From Azoarcus sp. (GTDB lineage: Bacteria > Pseudomonadota > Gammaproteobacteria > Burkholderiales > Rhodocyclaceae), in the NCBI GenBank assembly GCA_031259795.1, contig JAIRLA010000081.1, positions 1 to 12,839 of the forward strand: a stretch of DNA of 12,839 bases. Reading direction: 5' to 3'. The position numbers were made by a program, and so were the translations under genes. The notes under the pieces were generated by a model, which saw only the letters and a program-made list of their open reading frames with translations, did no database searches and was not told where the DNA came from. Of this stretch, positions 12,675-12,839 are shown one piece after another. Numbering within the stretch: the first letter of the stretch is position 1; each line of letters opens with the position of its first letter.

Positions 12675-12713
12675 CCATTCCAATAGGCTCTTAAAAGACT
12701 TTGAACAGGTTCT
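12675..12713 (-). mobile_element. IS-end-like motifs, right flank
   Basis: On the minus strand AGAACCTGTTC (12713-12703) and AGAGCCTATTGG (12691-12680) resemble the AGAGCCTGTTC ends of the remnant at 8997-9135. The TTCCAATAGG core at 12678-12687 also occurs at 9005-9014. No transposase is visible here, so this is at most a scar of an element. Confidence 0.45.
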
Positions 12714-12744
12714 GAAGTTTCCTGGAAGTAATGACTTGTGGCAT
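12691..12744 (-). CDS. 17-residue ORF with strong ribosome binding site, perhaps a gene start cut short
   Basis: ATG at 12744 is preceded by AAAGGAG (12757-12751) six bases away, the second best such site in the window. It encodes MPQVITSRKLQNLFKVF and then stops at TAA, whose last base begins the IS-end-like motif AGAGCCT. It may be the first codons of a gene truncated by an insertion, or a small leader peptide. A stem-loop (ACAGGC 12771-12776 with GCCTGT 12792-12797) lies just upstream. I do not recognise the peptide. Confidence 0.3.
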   Translation of the reverse strand: MPQVITSRKLQNLFKVF

Positions 12745-12839
12745 TTACAGCTCCTTTGAGATGAAAATGGACAGGCGTCCTTTATCGGAAAGCCTGTGTG
12801 GTGGGTAATAGGGACGAGGTTTCCACGAGAACCGGGGCA

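Noticed and set aside
11238..12683. Minus-strand open frame of 481 codons over apbE
   Set aside because: Antisense to apbE, whose motifs are clear; arginine/alanine-rich and without domains.

Overview
The window looks like chromosomal DNA of a GC-rich betaproteobacterium, probably near the Rhodocyclales. This is inferred from four things: the 5S rRNA 3' end at the left edge, the protein sequences of DnaB and sulfate-binding protein, the GshA family present (the type found in betaproteobacteria and acidithiobacilli), and intergenic repeats of a style common in that class. I have run no database search.

Layout, left to right. (1) Positions 1-86: the 3' end of a 5S rRNA gene and a strong intrinsic terminator, so an rRNA operon ends here. 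(2) 87-564: no protein gene. It holds a dispersed GC-rich repeat, an array of eight 21-bp units built on AAAGC(AT/GC/GT)GCTTT near-palindromes, and a second kind of dispersed repeat. (3) 565-3265, minus strand: a periplasmic sulfate-binding protein (sbp) and the replicative helicase dnaB, separated by 286 bp of dispersed-repeat and AT-rich promoter-like DNA. (4) 3411-4550, plus strand: a membrane-anchored hypothetical protein with locally low GC, whose frame appears to break at a run of nine G; its 3' end runs into dispersed repeats. (5) 4807-8998, plus strand: a compact operon of ABC-2 ATPase, ABC-2 permease, acyl carrier protein, ketosynthase and a short ketosynthase-like protein. The last three overlap by 4 bp at each junction. 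It looks like a small acyl- or polyketide-type biosynthesis and export unit, or a fragment of one. (6) 8997-9135: a 139-bp IS remnant with inverted ends that supplies the stop codon of the last operon gene. (7) 9298-12635: gshA, gshB and a lipoprotein apbE, a likely operon for glutathione synthesis plus flavin transfer. (8) 12636-12839: more IS-end-like sequence and an 18-codon ORF with a very good ribosome binding site.

The most distinctive signals are the helically phased 21-bp palindrome array after the rRNA terminator, the exporter/ACP/ketosynthase operon (with a probable CTG start in the permease and an unusual first-histidine motif in the ketosynthase), the G9 frame break, and the IS ends that bracket the glutathione/apbE block. 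The ApbE also lacks the usual metal-site threonine.
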